Source: an uncultured Bacteroides sp. (GTDB lineage: Bacteria > Bacteroidota > Bacteroidia > Bacteroidales > Bacteroidaceae). From it: a DNA stretch of 64,000 nucleotides. The stretch lies in assembly GCF_963677945.1 (NCBI RefSeq), contig NZ_OY782578.1, positions 992,001-1,056,000 of the forward strand, given 5' to 3'. The notes below the pieces were generated by a model. That model searched no databases, was not told where the DNA came from, and was given only the letters and a program-made list of their open reading frames with translations. This document shows positions 26,970 to 37,116 of this stretch, piece by piece (the stretch's first letter is position 1; every line of letters starts with the position of its first letter). The position numbers were made by a program, and so were the translations under genes.

Positions 26970-28289
26970 ATGAAGTTTTATAATCGTACCAAAGAAATAG
27001 CTGATCTTCAGCGAATAAGAGAAATGTCATACAATGACCACTCAAAATTATCAGTGCTTACGGGGCGACGTAGAATAGGTAAGACATCGCTTATTCTTAA
27101 TGCGCTTAAAGACGAAACAGTTGTTTATCTTTTTGTGAGCCGAAAGAGTGAGGCCGATTTATGCAAAGGCTTTTGTAGTGAGATAGAAAAACAATTATCG
27201 GTATTTGTTCCAATGATGAACTCTTTTATCGAGGTTTTCCGCTTCTTGCTGGAACAGGGCAAGACCAATAAGTTTTCATTGGTTATTGACGAGTTTCAAG
27301 AGTTTATTAACATTAACGAATCGATATATAGCGAAATTCAGAATTACTGGGACCAATATCGCACTACTACTCATATTAATCTTATAGTAAGCGGATCAGT
27401 CTATTCACTCATGATAAAAATCTTTCAAGACAAGAAAGAGCCCCTATTTGGTCGTGCAGATGCAATGATGAAGCTTACTCCGTTCACTACCTCTGTGCTA
27501 AAAGAGATAATGAGCGATTATAAACCGGACTATACCAACGATGAATTACTTGCGCTCTATACCTATACAGGTGGTGTTCCCAAGTATGTAGAACTTTTGG
27601 TAGATAACAAAGCTCTCACTATTCATAAAATGATAAAGTACATTTGCCAAAGTGATTCTCCTTTTATCGATGAAGGACGAAATCTTTTAATTCAAGAGTT
27701 TGGTAAGAAGTACGGTAATTATTTCTCTATATTAGATGCTATATCATCCGGCATGAATACTCAATCGCAAATTGAAGCTTTTATGGGCGAGAAAAGTATA
27801 GGAGGACAATTGAATAAATTGGAGACAGTTTACGAGGTTATCAAAAAGCAAAGACCGCTATTTGCAAAAGAAGGTTCGCAAACGGTGAGATACGAAGTTT
27901 CTGATAATTTTCTGCGTTTTTGGTTTAGATATATTGAACGCAACAGAACACTTATTGAATTAGGAAACTATGAAGGCCTGTCGAAGTTAATAAATGATGA
28001 TTACCCAACTTATTCAGGCAAGACACTTGAACTATATTTTAAGCAGAAGCTGCAAGAATGTTTCGAATACAGAGCCATCGGTTCGTGGTGGGAACCAAAG
28101 GGTGACCAAAACGAAGTGGATATTGTTGCTGTTACTCTTGATAATAGAAAAGCACTAGTAGCTGAAGTTAAACGGCAAAGAAAGAATTTTAAGCCTCAAT
28201 TACTCGAAAATAAGATTGAGGTATTGAAGAATAAAGTACTGAATAAGTACGAAATTAATTCTCTTTGTTTGGATATTGAGGATATGTGA
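26970..28289 (+). CDS. AAA ATPase with C-terminal DUF234 nuclease-like domain
   Basis: This 439-residue protein belongs to the archaeal-type STAND-like ATPases. It has Walker A GRRRIGKTSL near 33-42, Walker B LVIDEFQEFI near 105-114, a winged-helix segment, and a C-terminal DUF234 domain. The end carries GDQNEVDIVAV and ALVAEVKRQRK, a pattern (E-V-D ... E-V-K) that fits a PD-(D/E)xK-like nuclease core. The cellular role of this family is not established; it is frequent in Bacteroidetes and often lies near mobile or defence genes. It is a single-gene unit with its own promoter between the tRNAs and the restriction operon. Confidence 0.85.
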   Translation: MKFYNRTKEIADLQRIREMSYNDHSKLSVLTGRRRIGKTSLILNALKDETVVYLFVSRKSEADLCKGFCSEIEKQLSVFVPMMNSFIEVFRFLLEQGKTNKFSLVIDEFQEFININESIYSEIQNYWDQYRTTTHINLIVSGSVYSLMIKIFQDKKEPLFGRADAMMKLTPFTTSVLKEIMSDYKPDYTNDELLALYTYTGGVPKYVELLVDNKALTIHKMIKYICQSDSPFIDEGRNLLIQEFGKKYGNYFSILDAISSGMNTQSQIEAFMGEKSIGGQLNKLETVYEVIKKQRPLFAKEGSQTVRYEVSDNFLRFWFRYIERNRTLIELGNYEGLSKLINDDYPTYSGKTLELYFKQKLQECFEYRAIGSWWEPKGDQNEVDIVAVTLDNRKALVAEVKRQRKNFKPQLLENKIEVLKNKVLNKYEINSLCLDIEDM

Positions 28290-28589
28290 ATTTTTAAACT
28301 GTAAGTTAAATAGGAGATATAAGCGATGTGTTGATATATATATGATTATTAGGAGATATTTACTTAATCCTGTCTTTCAAAGATAAACATGTTCCAAAAT
28401 TGAGCTGTATTTAATTTAAAAACATAGTAATAATTCTTTCTTCTCTTTTTTTTTGGCTGTTTTTATTTGTTTATCTTTGTCCAAATACAGATAAATCAAA
28501 ATCAGAAAGTTATGCAGACAAAAATGAATTGGTCCGTAAATCTCTGAAAATAGCCCGATAAACTCTGAAATATAAATAATAAATTAAGC
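28290..28589. other. AT-rich gene-free stretch before the restriction operon
   Basis: I see no gene longer than 11 codons here. The phrase TAGGAGATAT occurs twice (near 28310 and 28349), and a run of T precedes the TATCTTTG box at 28472-28479. Confidence 0.6.
28472..28479 (+). promoter_or_regulatory. -7 element TATCTTTG upstream of mod
   Basis: Perfect TAnnTTTG match 110 nt before the mod ATG, after a T-rich tract. A -33 TTG near 28453 is 16 bp upstream, shorter than ideal. Confidence 0.55.
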
Positions 28590-30626
28590 ATGAGCAATAT
28601 AGATAAACTCGACCTGAGAACCCCCGATTTTGTAAACCAGAATGTAGAGAAACTGGCTGCCCTGTTTCCACACTGTGTAACCGAAAGTGCTGACGGGAAA
28701 AAAATTGATTTCGACTTGCTGCAACAAGAGTTGAGCCACGATATAGTGGAAGGTAACCGCGAGCGTTACCGATTGGAATGGCCGGGCAAGCGCGAAGCCA
28801 TTGTTACTGCCAACCTTCCCACTACCAAAACCCTTCGCCCAGTGCGTGAAGATTCGGTGGATTTTGACAATACCGAAAACCTTTACATAGAAGGCGACAA
28901 TCTTGAAGTACTAAAGCTCTTGCAGGAAAGCTACTTTGGCAAAATCAAAATGATATACATTGATCCGCCTTACAATACCGGAAACGATTTTGTGTACAAA
29001 GATAACTTTGCAACCGACCGCGAAACTGAACTTTTGGAAAGTGGGCAAATAGATGAACTGAACCAACGGTTGGTATCCAATCCCGAAACTTCAGGACGTT
29101 ATCATTCCGATTGGCTGACAATGATGTACCCGCGCCTGAAACTGGCTCGTAACTTGCTCGCTGATGATGGGGTTGTTTTTATATCCATAAGTGACAAAGA
29201 AGTTCATAATCTGAGGAAAGTTTGTGATGAGATATTTAGTGAAAAATGTTTTCTTTCTTCTTTTATTTGGAATTCAGAAGGAAACACTGACAATCAATTA
29301 GAGATTAAAATAAGCCACGAGTATATTTTATGCTATATTAAAAATGTAAATACAAAAGATGGTGCTATTGGGCGCGTTGTAGACCCAAACACAAGAGATG
29401 ATAGTAACCTCTGGCAAGGATTTGTTGATAATAACATAAATAAAAATGGACCTGCCAACCCACCATCTATTGTAGAACTACCTGTCGGATTTCCTTCAAT
29501 AGAAAAGAATTTATTTTATAAATCCAAAGTATTAGATAATGAATTTTTTGCCGTAACAAAAGAAGAAAAGTACATATCTGAGCAGATTAAAGAAAAATAT
29601 GGCATTGAAAATTTATCCGGCTTACCTGTAAAATTGGATGATATGATTGTTCAAAATTATAAACTAATCAAGCCATGTCGTATATATGGTGGATTTGCTA
29701 ATAAAGATAAATTGTTACAATTTATAAATAATAAACTTCAACCGATATTTGAGGATAATTCACCAATAACATTTTATATCAATGCAAATTCAGCTGTTAG
29801 ATATAAAAAAGAAAATGTAGAACCAAGGAACATACTATCAGTGCTACGAAATTTAGGAACCACAGAAAAAACAAAAACATTTTTAAAAAAAATGGGGCTT
29901 CATTTTAGTTATCCAAAACCAATAGATCTGATTGTTTATTTAACAAAGATTGGAGCACAAAGCAAAAACTCAATAATACTTGACTTTTTCTCGGGCTCTG
30001 CAACAACTGCCCACGCCCTAATGCATCTAAATGCAGAAGATGGTGGAAGCAGGAAATATATTATGGTTCAGCTACCTGAACAGATAGAAAATGCTGAATA
30101 CAAGAATATCTGCGAAATAGGCAAAGAACGTATCCGTCGTGCCGCAGCCAAAGTGAAAGAAGAAAAGCGCAACAAAGCCGAAAAAGAGGGTCTGTTTGCC
30201 AACTTTGAAGATACTCAGGATTACGGCTTCCGTGTGTACCGCTTAGATTATAGCAATATGCATGATGTGTATTACCGTCCGCAAGACTATAGGCAGGAAA
30301 TGCTCAATATGTTTGCCGATAATATTAAACCCGACCGCTCGGCTGACGACCTGTTGGCGCAGGTAATGCTCGATTGGGGGCTTCCGCTTTCCTATAAAAT
30401 AGAGCAGGATACTGTAAACGGCAAGCAGGTATTCCGTGTAGCGCAAGACTCGCTCCTTGCTTGCTTCGATAAAGGCATTGACGAGGCATTCGCCAAAGTA
30501 ATTGCCAAAGAGAAACCCCTGCGTGTAGTATTCCGCGACAGCGGCTTCGCCAGCGATACCGCAAAAATCAATGTGCAACAATTGCTCAAACAACTAAGTC
30601 CGGAAACGGAAATGAAGGTTATATAA
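28590..30626 (+). CDS. Type III restriction-modification methyltransferase subunit (Mod)
   Basis: This 678-residue beta-class adenine N6-methyltransferase has motif IV DPPYNTG (Asp125 to Tyr128) ahead of motif I DFFSGSATTAHA (about 467-478), the order of type III Mod subunits. The N-terminus (LRTPDFVNQNVEKLAALFP) is typical of Bacteroidetes Mod proteins. Mod recognises the target and is needed for both modification and cutting. The region between the two motifs, the target-recognition domain (about codons 205-500), is much richer in A and T than the two ends, which points to an exchanged domain. The partner res lies two genes downstream. Confidence 0.94.
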   Translation: MSNIDKLDLRTPDFVNQNVEKLAALFPHCVTESADGKKIDFDLLQQELSHDIVEGNRERYRLEWPGKREAIVTANLPTTKTLRPVREDSVDFDNTENLYIEGDNLEVLKLLQESYFGKIKMIYIDPPYNTGNDFVYKDNFATDRETELLESGQIDELNQRLVSNPETSGRYHSDWLTMMYPRLKLARNLLADDGVVFISISDKEVHNLRKVCDEIFSEKCFLSSFIWNSEGNTDNQLEIKISHEYILCYIKNVNTKDGAIGRVVDPNTRDDSNLWQGFVDNNINKNGPANPPSIVELPVGFPSIEKNLFYKSKVLDNEFFAVTKEEKYISEQIKEKYGIENLSGLPVKLDDMIVQNYKLIKPCRIYGGFANKDKLLQFINNKLQPIFEDNSPITFYINANSAVRYKKENVEPRNILSVLRNLGTTEKTKTFLKKMGLHFSYPKPIDLIVYLTKIGAQSKNSIILDFFSGSATTAHALMHLNAEDGGSRKYIMVQLPEQIENAEYKNICEIGKERIRRAAAKVKEEKRNKAEKEGLFANFEDTQDYGFRVYRLDYSNMHDVYYRPQDYRQEMLNMFADNIKPDRSADDLLAQVMLDWGLPLSYKIEQDTVNGKQVFRVAQDSLLACFDKGIDEAFAKVIAKEKPLRVVFRDSGFASDTAKINVQQLLKQLSPETEMKVI

Positions 30627-30639
30627 AACAACAAATAAA

Positions 30640-31758
30640 ATGGCAGCAAATATAACTAAACTTAAAAACGTAACCATAAGTGGATATAAATCGATATCCT
30701 CACGTGTTCCACTTCAGGTAGAACTTGGCAACATAAACGTACTGCTTGGTGCTAATGGTTCTGGTAAAAGTAATATTATCAGTTTCTTTAAAATGCTGAA
30801 CTTTATGATGTCCGGTAGCTTTCAGCTATTTGTTGAAAAAGCTGGCACAAGCCAGGTTTTCCTAAACTATGGAGCTAAGCATACTTCTATGATTAAAGGA
30901 GAAATGTGCTTCGAAAATAATACACATTTTGATAATTATTCCTTTCAGCTCACTCATGCAGCTCCTGATCGGTTAATAATCAATTCAGAACAAATTGTGT
31001 GGGGCGCAAAAGACCGCGACCAATCTCAAACCATTGTGTTGCCTTCCGACTTTAAGGAGTCAGCATTAACAAATAATCAGAGTCAAACAGTGAAGGTTAT
31101 TCGACGCATATTGACAAACTGTAAAGTATATCAGTTTCACGATTCGTCACCCGAAAGTCCTATCAGGCAATCTTCGAGAACTGAGTTTGCTGATTATTTA
31201 CAGGCAGAAGGAAATAATTTGGCTTCGTTTCTCTATTCTTTGAAAACGAATTATCCGAATAATTACCAACGTATTGTAAGCTATATTCGTCAGATTTTTC
31301 CCCAATTTAAGGATTTTTACCTTGTGCCAAATGAAAGGGGATATGTGATGCTTCGTTGGACTGATATATCTCCCAATGATTATGTATTGTTACCTGAACA
31401 GTTTTCGGATGGTACAATCCGTTTTATTGCTTTAGCTACTCTGTTGTTGCAGCCTAAAAAGACGATGCCGAATGTAATTATCATTGATGAACCGGAATTA
31501 GGTTTGCACCCTTTTGCAATTACACAATTGGCAGAAATGATAAAAGAAGCCTCTATGAATACCCAGGTAATTGTAGCTACACAATCACCCGGTTTAGTTG
31601 ACGAATTTGAAGCAAATCAGATTACAATTATCGAACGCGATGAAGAAAGTGAATCAACAATTGCACGGAAACTAAACGAAGAAGAATTGCAAGATTGGTT
31701 AGAAAATTATTCTCTCAGTGAATTGTGGGATAAAAATGTATTGGGGGGACGACCATAA
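30640..31758 (+). CDS. AAA ATPase (AAA_15/21, SMC/OLD-like) paired with DUF4276
   Basis: This 372-residue protein has an SMC/RecF-like ATPase: YKSISSRVPLQVEL, Walker A GANGSGKS (37-44), a helical insert (about 90-260), the signature segment LPEQFSDGTIRFIALATLLL, Walker B VIIIDEPELGLHP (about 280-292) and the TQSPGLVDEF switch. It lacks the C-terminal TOPRIM domain of full OLD proteins; that role may be taken by the next gene, whose ATG shares one base with its stop (TAATG). Such ATPase plus effector pairs are common anti-phage modules. Here the pair sits between the mod and res genes of one operon. Confidence 0.9.
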   Translation: MAANITKLKNVTISGYKSISSRVPLQVELGNINVLLGANGSGKSNIISFFKMLNFMMSGSFQLFVEKAGTSQVFLNYGAKHTSMIKGEMCFENNTHFDNYSFQLTHAAPDRLIINSEQIVWGAKDRDQSQTIVLPSDFKESALTNNQSQTVKVIRRILTNCKVYQFHDSSPESPIRQSSRTEFADYLQAEGNNLASFLYSLKTNYPNNYQRIVSYIRQIFPQFKDFYLVPNERGYVMLRWTDISPNDYVLLPEQFSDGTIRFIALATLLLQPKKTMPNVIIIDEPELGLHPFAITQLAEMIKEASMNTQVIVATQSPGLVDEFEANQITIIERDEESESTIARKLNEEELQDWLENYSLSELWDKNVLGGRP

Positions 31759-32459
31759 TGAACCAGATAATTTTAAATGTATTATGTGAGGGGCCAACAG
31801 AAGATCGCTTTGTCCAGAAAGTGTTGAAACCCTACCTGAAAGACTTCGGAATAGTGGTTAAAACGCAACTCCTGCTTACGAACAAAAAGAAAAATATTCG
31901 TGGTGGAATGATTAGTTACGAACGTGCTAAAAACGATTTATTACTTTGGATTAAACAGCATAGCACTAAAACATACGAAACACATTATTTTACTACGATG
32001 TTTGATTTGTATGCACTTCCCGATGATTTTCCTGGTTTTGCTGCTGCAAATAAAAAAACGAACTGTTATGATACTGTCCATCTGTTAGAAGCCGAATTTG
32101 GCAAAGACGTAACCTCTGACTGTTTTATCCCTTATATTCAGCTCCATGAGTTTGAAGCATTGGTCTTTTGTGGATTAGAATATTTATTGGTCGATTATCC
32201 TGATATGACAAAGGAAGTTGAAAGTTTAAGAGAAGTTTTAACCCGTTATGACCAAAATCCGGAAAAAATAAACAATAGCCCTTCAACGGCTCCTTCTAGA
32301 AGGATAATTAAGGCTTTTGAGTCAAAGCACCATTATGACAAACCAAAGCAGGGAGAGTTTGTGACTGATAAAGTTGGAATTGCCGGGTTGAAAGATAGAT
32401 GTTCCCATTTTAAGGAGTGGATAGAAAAGTTAGAGAAAATCATTGAGTCAGTCGAATGA
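31758..32459 (+). CDS. DUF4276 family protein, predicted TOPRIM-related effector
   Basis: This 233-residue protein opens with NVLCEGPTEDRFVQKVLKPYL, where Glu11-Gly and Glu15 recall the E-G-x-x-E motif of TOPRIM and OLD nucleases. It continues with TTMFDLYALPDDFPGF (possible D-x-Y/D metal site) and IQLHEFEALVFCG, all hallmarks of DUF4276. The family is usually encoded directly after an AAA_15/21 ATPase, as here. The likely role, inferred from such pairs, is a nuclease or toxin held in check by the ATPase. It overlaps the upstream gene by one base and res by 4 nt (ATGA). Confidence 0.85.
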   Translation: MNQIILNVLCEGPTEDRFVQKVLKPYLKDFGIVVKTQLLLTNKKKNIRGGMISYERAKNDLLLWIKQHSTKTYETHYFTTMFDLYALPDDFPGFAAANKKTNCYDTVHLLEAEFGKDVTSDCFIPYIQLHEFEALVFCGLEYLLVDYPDMTKEVESLREVLTRYDQNPEKINNSPSTAPSRRIIKAFESKHHYDKPKQGEFVTDKVGIAGLKDRCSHFKEWIEKLEKIIESVE

Positions 32460-35400
32460 AACTACAATTTAAACAACAACAATTCCAGAAAGATGCCGTA
32501 CGGGCAGTGGTGAATTGTTTCGAAGGGCAGCCTTTGAAAACCAACCGCTTTACATTGGAGAGAAGTAAAGAGATTATTCGTAAAGCCAAACAATCAGCAA
32601 CCGGAGATACGCAAACAAGATTTGAAACCGATGTGCTTGAAGAAATTGGCTATCGCAACAGTCCGATACATATTTCCGAACAACATATTCTGGAGAATAT
32701 CCGCAAAATACAAACGGCTGGCGAAATACACGAAAGTGCTACTATTGAAAGGCCAAAAGAAGATAAAAACAGAAGTTACCACCTTACCATTGAAATGGAA
32801 ACAGGTACAGGAAAAACCTATACCTATATCCGTACCATGTACGAGCTGCACAAAAAATATGGTTGGAGCAAATACATCGTTATTGTACCAAGTATAGCCA
32901 TTCGCGAGGGTGTTTACAAGTCTTTTGAACTTACACAAGATCACTTTCAGGAGTTGTATGGACACAAAATAGCTCCCTTTATCTACAATTCAGGCAGTCC
33001 GCAGGATATTGAAAACTTTGCCTCTGATAGCCGTATCAGCGTAATGATTATCAACACGCAGGCATTCAATTCAGCTCAGTATGATAAAAAGGGGGAATTG
33101 AAAAACAATGTAGGAAATAGAATTTATCGGGAACTTGACCAGTTTGGTACACGCAAACCGATAGAGATTATTTCGCAAACCAACCCGATTTTAATAATCG
33201 ACGAACCCCAATCTGTTGATGGTGCAAAAACGCTTGAGAGCATGCAAGAGTTTAATCCTTTATTTACGTTGCGCTATTCGGCAACCCACCGTGTGGAGTA
33301 CAACAAAGTCTATCGGCTAGATGCGCTTGATGCATATAATAAACGGCTTGTTAAGAAGATTCAGGTAAAAGGAATTAGTTTGAAAAGCAGCACTGGAACA
33401 AGCGGATATTTGTATTTGGAACAAATTATTCTGAGTACCAATAAACCGCCTTTGGCGTTGGTGGAATTTGAACAGCGAACAACGCAGGGGGTAAAACGAG
33501 TACGGAAAAAGGTATCACAAGGAACTAATCTTTTTGAACTATCGGGCGAGATGCCTGCTTATCGGAATGTAATGATCGAAGAGATCAGCGGTGCGCAAAA
33601 TAAAATTGTTGTCATCGGGAATGATATTTTCCCCGGCGATATTTTAAACGATAAAAATGATAGTACTCTTCGACGTGTACAAATTCGAGAAACAGTACTT
33701 TCACACCTTAAAAAGGAAAAGCAACTTTTTGGGAAAGGGGTAAAAGTGCTGACACTATTTTTTATAGATAGTGTGGAACGCTATCGAAAATACAATGAGA
33801 ATGGAGAAGAAAGTCTGGGAGAATACGCACAGATATTTGAAGAGGAATATAATAATGCCAAAAACGATCTTCTCGACCTTTTCCAACAGGAATACAACGA
33901 TTATCTGAAAAATACAGATATAAACCAGGCATATAAAGGATATTTTCCTAGTTATTTTTCGTATTTGGAGCGAGATGAACCGCAACGAATTCACGAAGGC
34001 TATTTTTCTGTAGATAAGAAGAAAAAACGAATGGTTGATCCTTCGTTAAAGAAAAACAGAGAAGACTCAGACGATGTATCGGCTTATGATTTGATCATGA
34101 AAGACAAGGAACGACTATTGAGTTTTGATGAGCCTGTTCGCTTTATCTTTTCGCACTCAGCTCTCAAAGAAGGGTGGGATAACCCGAATGTGTTTCAGAT
34201 TTGTACGCTCAAGAATCCTGAAGGTGGAAGCGAAATTCGTCGCAGACAGGAAGTAGGTCGTGGTATGCGTTTATGTGTCAACCAGGATGGTGTTCGCTTG
34301 GATTACGAAATGATTGGTGATGAGGTGCATAACGCGAATGTTCTTACAGTTATTGCTTCCGAAAGTTACGAAGCATTTGCCAAAGGCTTGCAAAGTGAAA
34401 TAGCCTCTACGCTCAAAGACCGTCCGAAAAAAGCAGAAGTTGACTTCTTTATCAGCAAACTGGTTGAAAACGAGAAAGGAGAAAAATATCGCATAACTGC
34501 CGATGATGCAAAGAAAATCAATAAGCTGCTTTACAAACACGATCTTATTGACGAAGAAGATAAAATAACGTTTTTGGGGAGAGAGATAATTGAAAAAGAG
34601 GCAATACCGCTGCCCGATACTTTGGAATTATATCGGGCTAGTGTGGCCAATCTGTTGAAATCTATTTATACCGAAAGTGCTTTCAAACCCCAAAACGAAC
34701 GGGCAACGCTTACACTCCGTACCAACGAAAACTTCAAAAAGAAAGAGTTTCAGGAGTTGTGGAAGAAAATAAGTTTGAAAACGATATACGAAGTAAATTT
34801 CGATACGCCTAAATTGATTGAAGAAAGCGTAATCTTAATCAACAGTGAACTGCATATTGCTGATATGGTATATGAAGTGAAAACAGGTGAGCAAAAAGCA
34901 GAGGGTACAAAACAGGATATGGATAGCGGAACGCATATTGCACAATCAAGCACAGAGCGATTCAAACTCAAAAGTAATCCCTATCACAGTACCGTGTACG
35001 ATATTGTGGGCGAAATAGAAAGCCATACCAACCTTACAAGGCGTACTATTGTAGAAATCCTGCAAAAAATGCAGGGGAACAAATTCTATCTATTGGGTAA
35101 GAATCCCGAAGAGTTTATTGCCAAAATCAGCAAAATTATCAATGAGGCAAAAGCCAAACTGATAATCAATAACATTGTATACCACAAAATTGAAGACGAA
35201 TACGATGCTAAAACGGTATTTACCAACGACAATACGGTGCTTCGTAGCTCAATTAATTTAAAAAAACATATATACGATAATCTTACTTCAGATTCCGGAA
35301 TCGAAACCGAATTTGCAAAAGCCCTGGAACAAGCGGTAGAAGTGGTAGTATATGCTAAGCTGCCAAAGAGTTTTTATATCACAACTCCGGTTGGCCGTTA

Positions 35401-35617
35401 TAGTCCCGACTGGGCTATTGTGTTCGACAAAGAGAAAGTCCGCTACATTTATTTCGTTGCCGAGACGAAAGGTGCCGATTCTTCAATGGAGTTGCGAGGT
35501 ACAGAAAATCTGAAAATTCATTGTGCTAAAGTTCATTTCGAAGAAATTGCCGGTACTGAAGTGAAGTACGATGTGGTGAACAACTATGACAAATTAATGG
35601 AATTGGTAACACTTTAG
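32456..35617 (+). CDS. Type III restriction-modification nuclease/helicase subunit (Res)
   Basis: This 1053-residue Res subunit has a superfamily 2 helicase core with Walker A METGTGKTYT (about 114-123), motif II IIDEPQSV (about 247-254), motif III TLRYSATHR and the motif VI block RRRQEVGRGMRL. The C-terminal PD-(D/E)xK nuclease carries SPDWAIVF and VAETKG (about 983-1006). With Mod it translocates or slides along DNA and cuts near unmodified sites. It is co-transcribed with mod but separated from it by the ATPase/DUF4276 pair; in simple type III loci res follows mod directly or after a DUF4391 gene. No frameshift or missing motif is seen, so the system looks functional. Confidence 0.95.
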   Translation: MKLQFKQQQFQKDAVRAVVNCFEGQPLKTNRFTLERSKEIIRKAKQSATGDTQTRFETDVLEEIGYRNSPIHISEQHILENIRKIQTAGEIHESATIERPKEDKNRSYHLTIEMETGTGKTYTYIRTMYELHKKYGWSKYIVIVPSIAIREGVYKSFELTQDHFQELYGHKIAPFIYNSGSPQDIENFASDSRISVMIINTQAFNSAQYDKKGELKNNVGNRIYRELDQFGTRKPIEIISQTNPILIIDEPQSVDGAKTLESMQEFNPLFTLRYSATHRVEYNKVYRLDALDAYNKRLVKKIQVKGISLKSSTGTSGYLYLEQIILSTNKPPLALVEFEQRTTQGVKRVRKKVSQGTNLFELSGEMPAYRNVMIEEISGAQNKIVVIGNDIFPGDILNDKNDSTLRRVQIRETVLSHLKKEKQLFGKGVKVLTLFFIDSVERYRKYNENGEESLGEYAQIFEEEYNNAKNDLLDLFQQEYNDYLKNTDINQAYKGYFPSYFSYLERDEPQRIHEGYFSVDKKKKRMVDPSLKKNREDSDDVSAYDLIMKDKERLLSFDEPVRFIFSHSALKEGWDNPNVFQICTLKNPEGGSEIRRRQEVGRGMRLCVNQDGVRLDYEMIGDEVHNANVLTVIASESYEAFAKGLQSEIASTLKDRPKKAEVDFFISKLVENEKGEKYRITADDAKKINKLLYKHDLIDEEDKITFLGREIIEKEAIPLPDTLELYRASVANLLKSIYTESAFKPQNERATLTLRTNENFKKKEFQELWKKISLKTIYEVNFDTPKLIEESVILINSELHIADMVYEVKTGEQKAEGTKQDMDSGTHIAQSSTERFKLKSNPYHSTVYDIVGEIESHTNLTRRTIVEILQKMQGNKFYLLGKNPEEFIAKISKIINEAKAKLIINNIVYHKIEDEYDAKTVFTNDNTVLRSSINLKKHIYDNLTSDSGIETEFAKALEQAVEVVVYAKLPKSFYITTPVGRYSPDWAIVFDKEKVRYIYFVAETKGADSSMELRGTENLKIHCAKVHFEEIAGTEVKYDVVNNYDKLMELVTL

Positions 35618-35670
35618 GAAAGCTGACAAATGAATCCAACCATGTGGACTTATTGGCAAGAATAAAAAAT

Positions 35671-37116
35671 ATGAATAACAATCTAACTGCAGAAATTAAA
35701 AAAGTTGAGGCTGTATTAAATGATCATTTAAATATCCCCAATTATCAGCGTCCTTATCGCTGGACCGAACGTAATGTGCAAGCGTTGCTGGAAGATATTC
35801 ATCAAAGTTGGAAAACCGGAAAGAATTCTTACCGCATTGGGAGTGTTATTTTAAATAACGAAGTAAATGGCACGCTTAATATTGTAGATGGACAGCAACG
35901 GATAACGACGATACTTTTGATTTTAAAAACATTAAATAGTAATGTTGGTAAGTTTTTGCGAGAAGAAAAATTACAATACAATCATAAAGTTTCACTAAAT
36001 GCTTTAATAACCAATAAGCTCTTTATCGATAAATGGATTAGTGATAATATAGTAAATGAGACTGATAGTTTTACCAAGTATTTGTTGCAATATTGTGAGT
36101 TTGTTGAAATTAAAGTAAAAGATTTGTCGGAAGCTTTTCAGATGTTCGACTCACAAAATGGTCGTGGTAAAGAATTAGAAGCTTACAATCTGCTTAAAGC
36201 ATACCATATTCGGGCTATGGAAATAAACTCGTTTGACGAAAAAATTGCTTGTGATAAGAATTGGGAAAGTGCTACCCGCTTTCAGGAAAACACAGATTCA
36301 TTAATCACCACTGATTTATTAGTTCAGGTTATTAACGAACAGCTTTACCGCACCCGTCAATGGAGCAAAAAAGAGACAGCCCAGACATTTAGTAAAAAGA
36401 AGATTGATGAATTTAAAGGCATTACAATTTGTAAAAATCAGTCCATTGATTATCCGTATCAGAATAAGGATCTGTTGCAATTTGTTATGCAGAGTTATTT
36501 TAATTCATTAGGCGTTTCTGTCAATGGTATGAAATCTCGTTTCAATAAAATTGCACCAGAGAATATTAATCCATTTAAATTGATTAATCAGAATATAATT
36601 AATGGAAAAGATTTTTTTGAATATATTGAAACCTATGTGGAGATATACAAACAACTATTTGTTTTTGGAAGTGAAATGTCTATTTTTAAGACATTTATAA
36701 AAGAACGTTGTGTAGATTATACTGGTGCAAACCGAGATGGTGATAAATATTTATTTGAGTTGTATAAGTCGGTAATGATGCTTGTTTTCGATAAATTTGG
36801 AGAAGTAGGAGTTGATAAATACCACGAGATTATTTATTTGCTTGTTTATCGTTTACGGATAGAAAAGGAACAGGTTAAATATGCTGCAGTTGCTGAATAT
36901 CCTGTTAAATCAGAAGTGTTGCTTTTTCATACCATTGAAAAAGCACGAGTATTTAACGACTTAGCAGTATTGGAAAAGAAAGCATATCGTGAAGTTCAGT
37001 GTAAAAAAGATGTCAAAAGCATAATCGAGTTTTTTATAAGTAAAAACATCAAATTATCATCTCAAAATACCAAGAAGGTTGATTTGGCTAAATACGGAAT
37101 AGAAAATGGAAACTAA
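35671..37116 (+). CDS. DUF262 (GmrSD N-terminal-like) protein A
   Basis: From ATG 35671 the product is 481 residues. The DUF262 domain shows IPNYQRPYRWTERNVQALLEDI, the DGQQR motif (NIVDGQQRITTILLIL) that binds and hydrolyses nucleotide in GmrSD and SspE, and the segment FDSQNGRGKELEAYNLLKAYHIR. No clear DUF1524 HNH nuclease is visible at its C-terminus, so it may need the next protein as nuclease partner. A GTG at 35644 would add nine residues; ATG is preferred. It lies 53 nt after res and overlaps the next gene by 11 nt. Confidence 0.88.
   Translation: MNNNLTAEIKKVEAVLNDHLNIPNYQRPYRWTERNVQALLEDIHQSWKTGKNSYRIGSVILNNEVNGTLNIVDGQQRITTILLILKTLNSNVGKFLREEKLQYNHKVSLNALITNKLFIDKWISDNIVNETDSFTKYLLQYCEFVEIKVKDLSEAFQMFDSQNGRGKELEAYNLLKAYHIRAMEINSFDEKIACDKNWESATRFQENTDSLITTDLLVQVINEQLYRTRQWSKKETAQTFSKKKIDEFKGITICKNQSIDYPYQNKDLLQFVMQSYFNSLGVSVNGMKSRFNKIAPENINPFKLINQNIINGKDFFEYIETYVEIYKQLFVFGSEMSIFKTFIKERCVDYTGANRDGDKYLFELYKSVMMLVFDKFGEVGVDKYHEIIYLLVYRLRIEKEQVKYAAVAEYPVKSEVLLFHTIEKARVFNDLAVLEKKAYREVQCKKDVKSIIEFFISKNIKLSSQNTKKVDLAKYGIENGN

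Noticed and set aside
28512-28547. 11-codon leader peptide before mod (starts MQTKMNW)
   Set aside because: No regulatory amino-acid run and no alternative hairpins are visible; it is likely chance.
35644-35670. GTG start for DUF262 protein A
   Set aside because: An ATG nine codons later fits the family start better and follows an A-rich leader typical of this genome.
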